Below, piece after piece: positions 39,767 to 48,018 of a stretch of 48,018 nt of DNA (its first letter is position 1; each line of letters opens with the position of its first letter). Both the position numbers and the translations under genes were made by a program. Origin of the DNA: an uncultured Pelagibacteraceae bacterium (GTDB lineage: Bacteria; Pseudomonadota; Alphaproteobacteria; Pelagibacterales; Pelagibacteraceae); assembly GCA_902524045.1 (NCBI GenBank), contig CABZBT010000005.1, positions 1-48,018 of the forward strand, written 5' to 3'. Below the pieces are notes generated by a model that was given only the letters and a program-made list of their open reading frames with translations, was not told the DNA's origin and searched no databases.

Positions 39767-40465
39767 CTAAATTTTATATAACAAAAACTCTTCTTCTCCA
39801 GGGTTAAAAAGAAATATCTTTTTCCATTTAATTTCATTCAATATTGACGAGGTTTTTTCACCTATACACATCAAATTTGTGTCCATACAAAGGCCGTCCA
39901 ATTGATGAAATCTAATAAAGTTTAGAAAGCTATGTGCACTATTTTGAGAGTAAATATAGACTATATCTGGCATATTTTTTTTTAACTCTTTTACAAATAG
40001 TTCACTAAAATTTTTATTATGATTAACTTTATAGTTTATGATTCTTTTAATTTTATAACCTTCATTTAATAATTGTTGATCTAGGTTTACTGATATTTTT
40101 TCTCCACTTACATAGAGTAACTTTCCAGTTGATGAATTATGATTTTGTATAATTAATTCTTTTAAATTTGAAACATTTCCCCCTGCTGCAAATGTATTTT
40201 GGAAACCTAAGTTTCTTGCCTTTTTTTCAGTAGCTTCTCCAACACAAAAACATTTAATTGTCTTATCAATTTTATTTAAATTCAAAAATTTTACAGCATT
40301 AGCGCTCGTAAAGATCATCCCATCATAATCCGTAAAATCGATTTCATCATTAATTATTTTCTCTACACTTAATAGCGGGAGATGAGAAACCTGATGACCA
40401 AGAGATTGAAATTTAATAATCATTTCAGAACAATCTTCTAAAGGTCTTGTTAATAAAATATGCAT
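39767..40465 (-). CDS. hemD: Uroporphyrinogen-III synthase
   Basis: HemD closes hydroxymethylbilane into uroporphyrinogen III for haem and related tetrapyrroles. The protein is 232 residues, typical, starting MHILLTRPLEDCSEMIIKF. The family is poorly conserved, but IIFTSANAVKFLN-like DGMIFTSANAVKFL (about residue 49), CFCVGEATEKKARNLGF and VYIYSQNSAHSFLNFI fit the two-domain fold. Placement one base downstream of hemC confirms the call. Confidence 0.92.
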   Translation of the reverse strand: MHILLTRPLEDCSEMIIKFQSLGHQVSHLPLLSVEKIINDEIDFTDYDGMIFTSANAVKFLNLNKIDKTIKCFCVGEATEKKARNLGFQNTFAAGGNVSNLKELIIQNHNSSTGKLLYVSGEKISVNLDQQLLNEGYKIKRIINYKVNHNKNFSELFVKELKKNMPDIVYIYSQNSAHSFLNFIRFHQLDGLCMDTNLMCIGEKTSSILNEIKWKKIFLFNPGEEEFLLYKI

Positions 40466-40466
40466 A

Positions 40467-41384
40467 TTATCTTTTATAAGAATTATTAGATTTTGATTTT
40501 AAAATTTCACCAACTTCTTTGCCTATCTCACTATAATCTTCTAATCTACCTGTTTTTTTTTCATAAAATCTTTCTGAGCCATCAAGTGAAAAAAGTTCAG
40601 CCGCTAAAGTAATTTCACTCCCCTCTATTTTTGAATAAGCTCCAACAGCTGTTTCACAATCACCTTCCAAAACTTTCAAGACATTTCTTTCACTGTGCGC
40701 CCTCATAAATGTTTCATCATGATTTATGTTTTTCAAAATTGAGGTTATTTTTTCATCTTGTTCTCTGCATTGAAGTGCTATTATGCCTTGTCCAGCACTA
40801 GGAATTAATTTTTCTGGTGAAAATACTTCTGAAATTTCACTATCAAAATTTAAAAATTTAATTCCTGCATAAGATAAAATTATTGCATCATATAATCCAT
40901 CTTTTAATTTTTTTAATCTTGTGTCAACATTACCCCTAATAAGTTTACATTGAATATCTGACCTAATTTTTTTTATTTGATACTCTCTTCGAAAAGAGGA
41001 GGTGCCAATAATAGAATTAATTTTTAGTTCGCTTAATTTTTTTTTATTTAATGTAATAAGAATTTCTCTTGGATCATTTCTTTCTAAAAATGCATCTGTT
41101 GTAAGGCCTTCGGTTTCTAAAGCTGGCATGTCTTTAAGAGCATGAACAGCTATATCAATATTTTTATTTTTAAGCTCCTTTTCAATATTAGTTGAAAATA
41201 ACCCTTTGCCCCCAAATTCTGATAATCTCACATCTTTGAACTCATCACCTTTAGTAGTTATTTTTTTGATAACAATATCTTGTTCTGCAAAATCGGTATT
41301 TTTTATAATTTTATCTCTTGCTTTTTGTGCATATAGTAAAGCTAACTTGCTGCCTCTTGATCCAATAGTAATTTTTTTACTCAT
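40467..41384 (-). CDS. hemC: Hydroxymethylbilane synthase (porphobilinogen deaminase)
   Basis: HemC joins four porphobilinogens into hydroxymethylbilane. The 305-residue protein shows ITIGSRGSKLALLYAQKARD, EFGGKGLFSTNIEKEL, IAVHALKDMPA, IGTSSFRREYQIKKIR, LIRGNVDTRLKKLKDG and the cofactor-binding cysteine in VLEGDCETAVGAYSK (about residue 237). It is divergent from tsaD across a 56-base gap, an arrangement common in alphaproteobacteria. Confidence 0.97.
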   Translation of the reverse strand: MSKKITIGSRGSKLALLYAQKARDKIIKNTDFAEQDIVIKKITTKGDEFKDVRLSEFGGKGLFSTNIEKELKNKNIDIAVHALKDMPALETEGLTTDAFLERNDPREILITLNKKKLSELKINSIIGTSSFRREYQIKKIRSDIQCKLIRGNVDTRLKKLKDGLYDAIILSYAGIKFLNFDSEISEVFSPEKLIPSAGQGIIALQCREQDEKITSILKNINHDETFMRAHSERNVLKVLEGDCETAVGAYSKIEGSEITLAAELFSLDGSERFYEKKTGRLEDYSEIGKEVGEILKSKSNNSYKR

Positions 41385-41440
41385 AAATAAATTTATTTCT
41401 TACTTGTATTGAGATTGTACAATTATTAAAAACTATTTGA

Positions 41441-42514
41441 ATGAGTAAAAAACCCTTAATTCTTGGAATTGAAACGAGTTGCGATGAAACGGCAGCCTCT
41501 TTGATATCTGAAGATGACCAAGGATTACCAATTATATTGTCTAATATTATATCTAGTCAGGTAGAAGTTCACAAAGATTTTGGTGGGATTGTTCCAGAAT
41601 TAGCAGCCAGATCTCATATAGAAAAAATTGATTTAATCGTTCAAAAAGCAATAAGTAAAAGTGGAAAAAAAATAGAGGAAATTGATGCGATTGCTTGTAC
41701 AGCAGGACCCGGGCTTATTGTCTGTTTATCAGTTGGCCTAAGTTTTGCAAAAACTTTTGCTTCGATAATTAATAAACCTTTTATTGCTGTAAATCATCTT
41801 GAGGGACATGCACTAAGTCCCAAAATAAATTCATTGTTAAATTATCCATATTTACTTCTTTTAATATCTGGAGGGCACTCTCAATATCTTAGTGTTGAAA
41901 GTTTAGGAAAATATGAAAGGTTGGGAACAACTATTGATGATGCTCTAGGCGAAGCATTTGATAAAACAGCTAAACTTTTAGGTGTCGAATTTCCAGGTGG
42001 CCCACAAATCGAAATTCTAGCTGAAAAAGGTGATCCAGAAAAATATAATTTACCAAAACCAATTTTCAATAAAGGTGGATGTAATCTATCATTTGCTGGA
42101 CTAAAAACAGCGATTTTAAAAATAACTAAAACTATTAAAACGGAACAAGAAAAATTTGATTTAGCAGCATCATTTCAAAAGACTATTGAAGAAATATTAT
42201 CTAAAAAAACTAAAATTGCTTTTGATCAATTTGAAAAAAATAAAACTCTTAAAAAAAAAGTCTTTGTAGTAGCAGGTGGTGTTGCAGCTAACAAAAAAAT
42301 TAGGTCAATGTTAATTAATTTATGTAAAGAAAAAAATTATGAAAGTGTATTTCCTTCAATTGATCTTTGTGGTGATAATGCTGCAATGATTGGATTGGTA
42401 GGTTTAGAAAAATTTAAGTTAAAACAGTTTAATGATCTAGATTACCCAGCAAAACCAAGATGGGTATTAGATGAAAAAGCAAATTTCTTAAAAGGAGCTG
42501 GAGTAAAATTATAA
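41441..42514 (+). CDS. tsaD: tRNA N6-adenosine threonylcarbamoyltransferase TsaD
   Basis: TsaD transfers threonylcarbamoyl onto A37 of ANN-decoding tRNAs. The 357-residue protein has LGIETSCDETAASLI, GIVPELAARSHIEKI, ACTAGPGLIVCLSVGLSFAK, the metal-binding histidines in VNHLEGHALSP (about residues 111-115), LLISGGHSQYL, TIDDALGEAFDKTAKLL and VVAGGVAANKKIRSML. Length and motifs are standard. It is coupled to the EVE gene by a TAATG overlap. Confidence 0.98.
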   Translation: MSKKPLILGIETSCDETAASLISEDDQGLPIILSNIISSQVEVHKDFGGIVPELAARSHIEKIDLIVQKAISKSGKKIEEIDAIACTAGPGLIVCLSVGLSFAKTFASIINKPFIAVNHLEGHALSPKINSLLNYPYLLLLISGGHSQYLSVESLGKYERLGTTIDDALGEAFDKTAKLLGVEFPGGPQIEILAEKGDPEKYNLPKPIFNKGGCNLSFAGLKTAILKITKTIKTEQEKFDLAASFQKTIEEILSKKTKIAFDQFEKNKTLKKKVFVVAGGVAANKKIRSMLINLCKEKNYESVFPSIDLCGDNAAMIGLVGLEKFKLKQFNDLDYPAKPRWVLDEKANFLKGAGVKL

Positions 42515-42927
42515 TGAAATATTGGTTAATGAAATCTGAACCTGACGTTTGGTCAATTGATCAACAAAAAAAAGCCGGTGCGAAAGGTGCGCCTTGGGAC
42601 GGTGTAAGAAATTATCAAGCTGCTAAAAATATGAAAAATATGAAAAAAAGGGACCAATGTTTTTTTTACCATTCAAATATTGGAAAAGAAATTGTAGGAA
42701 TTGTAGAGGTAGTGAAAGAACATTACATTGACAAAACAGATAAATCTGGAAAGTTTGTAGCAGTAACTGTTAAATTTTTAAAAAAATTGGATAAACCAGT
42801 AACTTTAGAGAATATTAAAAAAAATAAGGATTTAAGCCATTTATCTTTAATTAAACAAAGCAGATTATCTGTAATGCCTATTGACTCTAAAAGCTGGAAG
42901 ATTTTAAATAAGATGAGTAAATTTTAA
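42514..42927 (+). CDS. EVE domain-containing protein
   Basis: A 137-residue single EVE domain (PUA/YTH-like fold, thought to bind modified bases or RNA). It has [17 protein letters not shown] at the start, [19 protein letters not shown], a [17 protein letters not shown] strand, and [12 protein letters not shown] at the end. EVE genes near tsaD are a familiar alphaproteobacterial neighbourhood. The start overlaps the tsaD stop (TAATG); acs follows after 4 bases. Confidence 0.94.
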   Translation: MKYWLMKSEPDVWSIDQQKKAGAKGAPWDGVRNYQAAKNMKNMKKRDQCFFYHSNIGKEIVGIVEVVKEHYIDKTDKSGKFVAVTVKFLKKLDKPVTLENIKKNKDLSHLSLIKQSRLSVMPIDSKSWKILNKMSKF

Positions 42928-42931
42928 ACAT

Positions 42932-45013
42932 ATGCCTAAGAAAAAAAAATCAAAAAAGAGAAAAACAAGAAAAAAAGCTAAGAAAAAATCTTCAAAGAAA
43001 ACAAGAAAAATAAAAAGAATAGCAAAAACCAAAAAAAATTACGCAAAACGTAAGAGAAAAAAAATTGAAATATCCACGAATGAACAAATAATTAAAACCA
43101 GACCTGAATGGATAAAAAGAAGTCTAGCAAATAAATCTCAATATCAAAAAAAATATTCAGAATCTATCAAAAATAATAATTCATTTTGGAAAAAGGAAGG
43201 AAAAAGAATTACTTGGATCAAACCTTACAAAAAAATAAAGGATGTTAAGTATAGTAAGGATGAAGTAAGAATAAAATGGTTTGAAGACGGAACTTTAAAT
43301 GCATCAGCAAACTGTATTGATCGTCATTTAAGGGATAAAAAAGATAAAACTGCGATTATTTGGGTTGGAGATGATCCGAAAGACACTCAAAAAATTTCTT
43401 ATAAACAATTACATCAAAAGGTTTCAAAAGCTGCAAATGGCCTAAAAAAACTAGGTATACAGAAAGGAGACCGTGTAACTATTTATCTAACAATGATTCC
43501 TGAATTGGCAGTTTTAATGTTGGCATGTGCAAGAATAGGTGCAATACATTCTATAATTTTTGGCGGTTTCTCTGCTGACTCAATTTCTGGAAGAGTGAAT
43601 GATTGCAAATCAGAATATATAATTACTGCCGATGAGGGAGTAAGGGGAGGTAAAATAATTCCTCTTAAAGCAACAACAGATGAAGCTCTAGTAAATTGTC
43701 CAGATGTAAAAAAATGTATTGTAGTAAAAAGAACTGGTAACTATGTGTTTTGGAATCAAGATAGAGATGTATGGTATCATGACTTAATAAAAGATGTTCC
43801 AAGTCATTGTGAGCCTGAAGAAATGAATGCTGAGGATCCTTTGTTTATTCTTTATACATCTGGATCAACTGGAAAACCAAAAGGGGTTTTACATACTACT
43901 GGTGGGTATATGGTTTATGCCTCAATGACCCATCAATATATTTTCAATTATAAACCAAATGATATTTATTGGTGTACTGCAGATATTGGATGGGTTACTG
44001 GACATAGTTATATAATTTATGGACCTTTAGCAAATGGTGCTACTACTATAATGTTCGAAGGTGTTCCAAATTATCCTGATAGTTCAAGATGGTGGCAAAT
44101 AGTTGACAAATTTAAAGTTAATACTTTTTATACTGCGCCAACGGCTATAAGAGCCTTAATGAGAGAAGGAGACGGTCCAGTTAATAAAACTTCTCGAAAG
44201 TCCCTTAAATTACTAGGAACTGTTGGAGAACCCATCAATCCAGAGGCATGGATGTGGTATTATAAAACCGTTGGAAATTCAAAGTCACCTATTGTTGATA
44301 CTTGGTGGCAAACAGAAACGGGAGGAATTCTTATTTCTCCACAAACTGGAGCTATTCCACTCAAACCTGGATCAGCAACCAAACCTTTTTATGGAATTAA
44401 ACCTGTATTAGTTAATAAAGATGGGAAAGAAATAAAGGGTGAAGGTGAAGGAAGACTTTGTATAGCCCAATCTTGGCCAGGTCAGATGAGAACAGTGTAT
44501 GGAGATCATCAAAGATTTATTGATACATATTTTTCACAATTTGATGGAAAGTACTTTACAGGAGATGGATGTAAAAGAGACAAGGATGGCTATTACTGGA
44601 TTACTGGGAGAGTAGACGATGTAATTATTGTATCAGGACATAATCTTGGTACTGCTGAAATTGAGAGTGCATTCGTTGCACATCCCAAAGTAGCTGAAGC
44701 AGCTGTGGTTGGTTATCCTCATGATATTAAAGGAAACGGATTGTACTGTTATGTTACTTTAAATGCTGGAGAAAGCGAAACAGGGGACTTAGATAGAGAA
44801 CTTAAGCTTTGGGTAAGAAAACAAATTGGACCTTTAGCTACTCCTGATTTGATACATTTTACTCCAGGTCTTCCAAAAACTAGATCTGGAAAAATTATGA
44901 GGAGAATTTTAAGAAAAATTGCTGCAAATGAACACGGCCAACTTGGAGATACAACTACTCTAGCAGATCCAACTGTTGTAGACAGTTTAGTAGATAATAG
45001 AAAAAATATTTAA
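42932..45013 (+). CDS. acs: Acetyl-coenzyme A synthetase with basic N-terminal extension
   Basis: Acs activates acetate to acetyl-CoA via acetyl-AMP. The 693-residue protein has [20 protein letters not shown] and [18 protein letters not shown] at the normal N-terminal part, [20 protein letters not shown] (A3), [17 protein letters not shown] (A5), [20 protein letters not shown] (A7/A8) and the catalytic, acetylatable lysine in [17 protein letters not shown] near the end. Before this lie about 47 residues made mostly of Lys and Arg; no alternative in-frame ATG exists before the enzyme core. Position near the DUF4212/symporter pair suggests an acetate or small-acid uptake unit. Confidence 0.97.
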   Translation: MPKKKKSKKRKTRKKAKKKSSKKTRKIKRIAKTKKNYAKRKRKKIEISTNEQIIKTRPEWIKRSLANKSQYQKKYSESIKNNNSFWKKEGKRITWIKPYKKIKDVKYSKDEVRIKWFEDGTLNASANCIDRHLRDKKDKTAIIWVGDDPKDTQKISYKQLHQKVSKAANGLKKLGIQKGDRVTIYLTMIPELAVLMLACARIGAIHSIIFGGFSADSISGRVNDCKSEYIITADEGVRGGKIIPLKATTDEALVNCPDVKKCIVVKRTGNYVFWNQDRDVWYHDLIKDVPSHCEPEEMNAEDPLFILYTSGSTGKPKGVLHTTGGYMVYASMTHQYIFNYKPNDIYWCTADIGWVTGHSYIIYGPLANGATTIMFEGVPNYPDSSRWWQIVDKFKVNTFYTAPTAIRALMREGDGPVNKTSRKSLKLLGTVGEPINPEAWMWYYKTVGNSKSPIVDTWWQTETGGILISPQTGAIPLKPGSATKPFYGIKPVLVNKDGKEIKGEGEGRLCIAQSWPGQMRTVYGDHQRFIDTYFSQFDGKYFTGDGCKRDKDGYYWITGRVDDVIIVSGHNLGTAEIESAFVAHPKVAEAAVVGYPHDIKGNGLYCYVTLNAGESETGDLDRELKLWVRKQIGPLATPDLIHFTPGLPKTRSGKIMRRILRKIAANEHGQLGDTTTLADPTVVDSLVDNRKNI

Positions 45014-45633
45014 AACTTTATTCTTTCATTAAATTCTTTTTTTACAACATCCCATTTTAAGATAACTGAATTTAGAACAATTTTACGATCTAACGTTTTT
45101 AAATTATCAGCGATTGGTGCCCACTTATATAATGATAAAGCACTAGGATTGAATGGTAAATCATTATGATAATCATCCCAATTAATATTCTGTAACCTTT
45201 CATCAAAACTTTTTTTTGCATTTTCTATAATATCAATCGGCATTTTATTAGTAGTTTCGTCATCTAAAATTTTTAAGAAAATTTCTTTCGCTTTTTCAGT
45301 ATCTTGATAATTAAAATTTGCTTTAAGTTTTGAGAATGTGAAGAATGTAAGATCTTGAAGAGCAACTGAATAAATATTCCACTTAGCAAGATTTACTGAG
45401 TTCATAAAAGTGTCATTCTCAAAATGAAGAACATACCTAGTCCCCATCCTCGTTTTAAGATATCCGTAAAGTGTGACCTGACTAACCCAAGCAGACTTAG
45501 TTTGAATAAAGGTCTCAAGCTCATCTAAGTTGCTTATTTTCCCTTTAGGGACGAAAGCTTTAAACATCGCGAATAGATAAGTTTTAAAATCATGTAAAGT
45601 TAGATCTCTCCAGGTTAATTTGTATTTTCCCAT
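45010..45633 (-). CDS. Conserved-looking cytoplasmic protein of unknown function
   Basis: I do not recognise this protein. From the ATG at 45631-45633, which has AGGG seven bases upstream, it has 207 residues; a GTG at 45652-45654 would add seven. It has no signal or membrane segment, is aromatic- and lysine-rich, and begins [20 protein letters not shown] with a LEGF-like [20 protein letters not shown] stretch (about residue 50). The end ([20 protein letters not shown]) looks helical. It is convergent with acs (4-base overlap) and divergent from the symporter genes, so it could be a regulator of them, but no DNA-binding motif is evident. Confidence 0.75.
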   Translation of the reverse strand: MGKYKLTWRDLTLHDFKTYLFAMFKAFVPKGKISNLDELETFIQTKSAWVSQVTLYGYLKTRMGTRYVLHFENDTFMNSVNLAKWNIYSVALQDLTFFTFSKLKANFNYQDTEKAKEIFLKILDDETTNKMPIDIIENAKKSFDERLQNINWDDYHNDLPFNPSALSLYKWAPIADNLKTLDRKIVLNSVILKWDVVKKEFNERIKF

Positions 45634-45654
45634 AAAAAGCCCTATTTTTGACAC

Positions 45655-45741
45655 TTATAACTAGAAAAGGCTAGTAAATTTACCAATTTTAACACTTTAA
45701 ATCTATTTCATAATGGTTATGGTTTTCGCCAGTTATAACTA
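45655..45741. promoter_or_regulatory. Paired TTATAACTA sites in the symporter promoter region
   Basis: TTATAACTA occurs at 45655-45663 and again at 45733-45741, 78 bases apart. The second lies in the perfect 10-bp palindrome AGTTATAACT, the first in a one-mismatch version (ACTTATAACT), and both are followed by an A-rich stretch. This is what an operator pair in a divergent promoter region can look like. A TTGACA at 45648-45653 overlaps the first site and may be a -35, but its -10 partner is weak. Confidence 0.4.
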
Positions 45742-45758
45742 AAAAGAGAGAGGTATAA

Positions 45759-46019
45759 ATGTCAAAACAAGAACAACACTGGGAAAAATCCAAAGGTTTG
45801 CTAATGATGACGTTAGCAATTTGGTTCGTTTTCTCAATTGGCATCTTCCTATTCGGGGCTGAAATGAACGAAGTTACGGGACCATTTGGTTATCCGTTAA
45901 CTTATTGGTTCACATGTCAAGGTTCTCTTGGAATTTTCGTAATCCTAATTTTCTGGTTTGCGAATAGACAAGAAAAAATTGATGAAGAGTTCGGCTTTAG
46001 TGAAAGAGGAGATGACTAA
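45759..46019 (+). CDS. DUF4212 sodium/solute symporter small subunit
   Basis: An 86-residue protein with two hydrophobic segments: HWEKSKGLLMMTLAIWFVFS, GPFGYPLTYWFTCQGSLGIF, then ANRQEKIDEEFG. These match DUF4212, the small partner encoded just before VC_2705-type symporters. A strong AGAGAGAGG ribosome site lies just upstream of the ATG. Its stop overlaps the symporter start (TAATG), so the two are made together. Confidence 0.93.
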   Translation: MSKQEQHWEKSKGLLMMTLAIWFVFSIGIFLFGAEMNEVTGPFGYPLTYWFTCQGSLGIFVILIFWFANRQEKIDEEFGFSERGDD

Positions 46020-47830
46020 TGATTAAAGGCAATTTTATAGACAATTTACCTAAAGTTTATGGAATCTATACAGGAGGATTTTTAGGTTTCATAATCATTA
46101 TGTCGATTGCCGAGCAGATGGGTATGACAGCGAAAACAATTGGTATTTGTTTCGTTGCCTTTACAGTAGCCATCTATGCTATAATTGGTTATCTATCACG
46201 TACAGCTCAAGCTGATGCGTATTACGTAGCTGGAAGACAGGTACCAACTGTGTTCAACGGAATGGCGACAGCAGCAGACTGGATGTCTGGTGCATCATTC
46301 GTTGCAATGGCAGGTGGTATTTACTTTAAAGGCTACGGTTATATGGCACTACTTGTGGGTTGGACTGGTGGATATGTATTAGTCGCATCACTATTAGCAC
46401 CTTACTTAAGAAAATTTGGTTGTTACACAGTTCCAGATTTTATAGGTACAAGATACGGTGGTAATTTAAGTAGATTCATGGCAGTAGTAGTTTTAACTGT
46501 TGCTTCATTTACTTATGTGACTGCACAAATTAACGCCACAGGTACGATTGCATCTGTTGCACTTGATATTCCATTCCAATACGCAGTATACGTTGGACTT
46601 ATAAGTATCTTATTATGTTCGATGCTTGGCGGTATGAGAGGAGTAACTTGGACACAGGTAGCACAATATATCGTACTTATCATAGCTTACTTATTGCCAG
46701 TATTCTGGATCAGTAATAAAATGGGTGCGGGCTTCTTCCCTCATTTTATGTTAGCTGATGAGGTTTCTAGAATAGCTGAATTAGAGGCTCAGTTTGGTTT
46801 TGTAAAAAACACTGCTGAAAATCTAAAAGAAGTGCCAAAAGGTTTGGCTGGGATAACTAAAGCTCACTCAGCGGTGAACGCAACACCTTGGGCATTTATT
46901 TCATTAGCGTTAGCGATGATGATGGGAACAGCTTCATTGCCTCACGTTATGATGAGATATTTTACTACTCCAAGTGTAAAAGCAGCTAGAAAATCAGTTG
47001 GTTGGTCATTATTCTTTATCTTCCTACTTTATTCTTCTGCTCCAATGTTGGCGACACTATCTAAGTTGTCATTGATTGATCCATCATTACCAACAGGTAT
47101 TATTGGTAAATCAATAACTGATGTTCAAGCAATAGATTGGTATCAAAACTGGAACCAAGCAAACTTAATGTTTGTAAGCGACTTTAACGGAAATGGAACT
47201 CTAGAGTTAAATGAGTTTTTCATGGGCGGTAAAGCCGTTGTGTTAGCAACTCCAGAAATAGCTGGATTACCATATGTAATCTCAGGTCTGGTTGCTGCTG
47301 GAGGTATGGCTGCTGCCATGTCAACAGCTGATGGTTTGATTTTAGCAATTGCAAACGCAATCTCACACGATGTTTACTATAAGATCATCGATCCAAAAGC
47401 TGAGACTGCGAAGAGACTAGTTGTTGCAAGGGTATTACTTGTAGTAATTGGTTTTGCAGGAGCAACAATCGCAGCTCTTGAAATTCAAGGTATTTTAGGT
47501 TCAGTTATCTGGGCTTTTGACTTTGCAATGTCAGGACTGTTCTTCCCACTTGTACTTGGTGTATGGTGGAAGAGAGCTAATAAAGAAGGTGCTATAGCTG
47601 GTATGGCTTTAGGATTAGTTTCTGGTGCTGCTTACCTAGTGTGGGTAAGAACAGGCGGAAGTGGGTTCTTAGGTATTACTCAGTTAACATTTGGTATCTT
47701 TGGTTCAGCTGTCAGCTTAGTAGCTATGGTTGTAGTCAGTTTAATGACTTCAGAACCAAGTGCTGCTACGCAGAGAATGGTTGACGAAGTTAGAGTACCG
47801 GCTGGTAGATCTATCATCGGAAAACAATAA
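46019..47830 (+). CDS. Sodium:solute symporter, VC_2705/ActP-like (probable acetate or small organic acid uptake)
   Basis: A 603-residue, roughly 13-helix symporter of the SSS family. Marks are DAYYVAGRQVPTVFNGMATA, ADWMSGASFVAMAGGIYFKG, TVPDFIGTRYGG, SVALDIPFQYAVYVGLISIL, TASLPHVMMRYFTTPSVKAA and AAAMSTADGLILAIANAISH. With the DUF4212 subunit it belongs to the VC_2705 group related to acetate permease ActP. Residues 388-400 (DFNGNGTLELNEF) fit an EF-hand calcium loop in a soluble segment between helices. The nearby acs supports acetate as a substrate. A terminator follows at once. Confidence 0.94.
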   Translation: MIKGNFIDNLPKVYGIYTGGFLGFIIIMSIAEQMGMTAKTIGICFVAFTVAIYAIIGYLSRTAQADAYYVAGRQVPTVFNGMATAADWMSGASFVAMAGGIYFKGYGYMALLVGWTGGYVLVASLLAPYLRKFGCYTVPDFIGTRYGGNLSRFMAVVVLTVASFTYVTAQINATGTIASVALDIPFQYAVYVGLISILLCSMLGGMRGVTWTQVAQYIVLIIAYLLPVFWISNKMGAGFFPHFMLADEVSRIAELEAQFGFVKNTAENLKEVPKGLAGITKAHSAVNATPWAFISLALAMMMGTASLPHVMMRYFTTPSVKAARKSVGWSLFFIFLLYSSAPMLATLSKLSLIDPSLPTGIIGKSITDVQAIDWYQNWNQANLMFVSDFNGNGTLELNEFFMGGKAVVLATPEIAGLPYVISGLVAAGGMAAAMSTADGLILAIANAISHDVYYKIIDPKAETAKRLVVARVLLVVIGFAGATIAALEIQGILGSVIWAFDFAMSGLFFPLVLGVWWKRANKEGAIAGMALGLVSGAAYLVWVRTGGSGFLGITQLTFGIFGSAVSLVAMVVVSLMTSEPSAATQRMVDEVRVPAGRSIIGKQ

Positions 47831-47839
47831 AAATTATTT

Positions 47840-47880
47840 TTATAAGGGGCGATTAATTTCGCCCCTTATAATTTCTACTT
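47840..47880 (+). terminator. Strong rho-independent terminator after the symporter
   Basis: A perfect 13-bp stem (TTATAAGGGGCGA at 47840-47852, TCGCCCCTTATAA at 47859-47871) with the loop TTAATT is followed by TTTCTACTT and more T (to 47885). It lies 10 bases after the symporter stop and marks the end of the DUF4212-symporter transcript; the A/T flanks may also let it work in the other direction. Confidence 0.93.
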
Positions 47881-47956
47881 TTTTAAATATTAATTTAAAA
47901 TGTCAGCGAACTTTCACCCGTTAGTATATATAATTGATTACATTCTAGGAGTAATA

Positions 47957-48018
47957 ATGTGGACTTTGATTGGTAGAGTAGCAATGAATATTTTTCAACG
48001 AGAAGACTCTCAATTTTT
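47957..48018 (+). CDS. Start of a gene running off the window (unidentified)
   Basis: An ATG at 47957-47959 preceded by TAGGAG (ideal ribosome site, seven bases away) opens a frame reading MWTLIGRVAMNIFQREDSQF that stays open to the window end. Only about 20 residues are visible, too few to name the family. Confidence 0.6.
   Translation, partial: MWTLIGRVAMNIFQREDSQF

Noticed and set aside
43070..43090. A later start for acs that would remove the Lys-rich tail
   Set aside because: No in-frame ATG, GTG or TTG with a ribosome site is visible before the enzyme core; ATT codons only.

Overview
The window looks like chromosome from a SAR11-type marine alphaproteobacterium (Pelagibacterales). I infer this from very A+T-rich DNA (roughly 70% by eye), extremely short gaps with many overlapping start/stop codons, Lys/Asn/Ile-rich proteins, and alphaproteobacterial neighbourhoods: a ccmC-D-E-F-G-H run, hemC divergent from tsaD, and acs beside a DUF4212/sodium-solute symporter pair. 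There is no phage, insertion sequence, CRISPR array, rRNA or tRNA that I can see. No gene-free gap exceeds 300 bases; the largest (about 1664-1824 and 21207-21383) each hold a structured RNA-like element.

Layout. 1-3565: protein-targeting block, with rpsP (cut by the window edge) and ffh on the minus strand, divergent from dapF and ftsY on the plus strand. ftsY carries a one-base frame break in an A7 run. 3558-5878: a secreted unknown, a membrane-anchored alpha/beta hydrolase and a DMT exporter. 5890-16565: one long minus-strand block for organic-acid use. It holds two tandem FMN 2-hydroxyacid dehydrogenases, an aminotransferase, a GlcD-like FAD oxidase, a 2-hydroxyacid dehydrogenase, a complete TRAP transporter (binding protein, terminator, small and large membrane subunits), an amidase and a small membrane protein. 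16574-21206: a PagL-like protein and the cytochrome c maturation genes ccmH-G-F-E-D-C; ccmA/B are not here. 21384-27154: hspQ, yciB, DUF2794, a Bax-inhibitor-like protein, aldo/keto reductase, an IalB-like protein, argG, and two small membrane proteins.

27161-33373: a light/repair-flavoured region. A photolyase-like protein has its FAD domain first and an alpha/beta-like domain after it. A photolyase-related COG3046-type protein appears to lack the usual iron-sulfur ligands and is followed, with overlapping codons, by DUF2256 and a DUF4174-like protein. Between them lie a 48-residue ArfA-like small protein, a cysteine-rich secreted unknown, a fasciclin-domain protein and an FG-GAP/UnbV-like protein. 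33401-37505: SDR, DUF6356, a shortened adenylate-forming enzyme, a PQQ-type sugar dehydrogenase, a DMT exporter and two small membrane proteins. 37542-41384: folD, YggT, MscS, hemD, hemC. 41441-48018: tsaD, EVE, acs with a Lys/Arg-rich N-terminal extension, an unknown, DUF4212 plus the symporter with a strong terminator, and the start of one more gene.

The strongest second-look items are: the multi-hairpin RNA ahead of ffh; the ftsY frame break, exactly restorable by -1 slippage on A AAA AAA; the 16-bp hairpin with a twice-repeated pyrimidine motif ahead of ccmC; the hairpin that can bury the ribosome-binding site of the TRAP binding protein; the domain order of the photolyase-like protein; and the ArfA-like small gene. 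All calls are from reading the sequence; no search was run.
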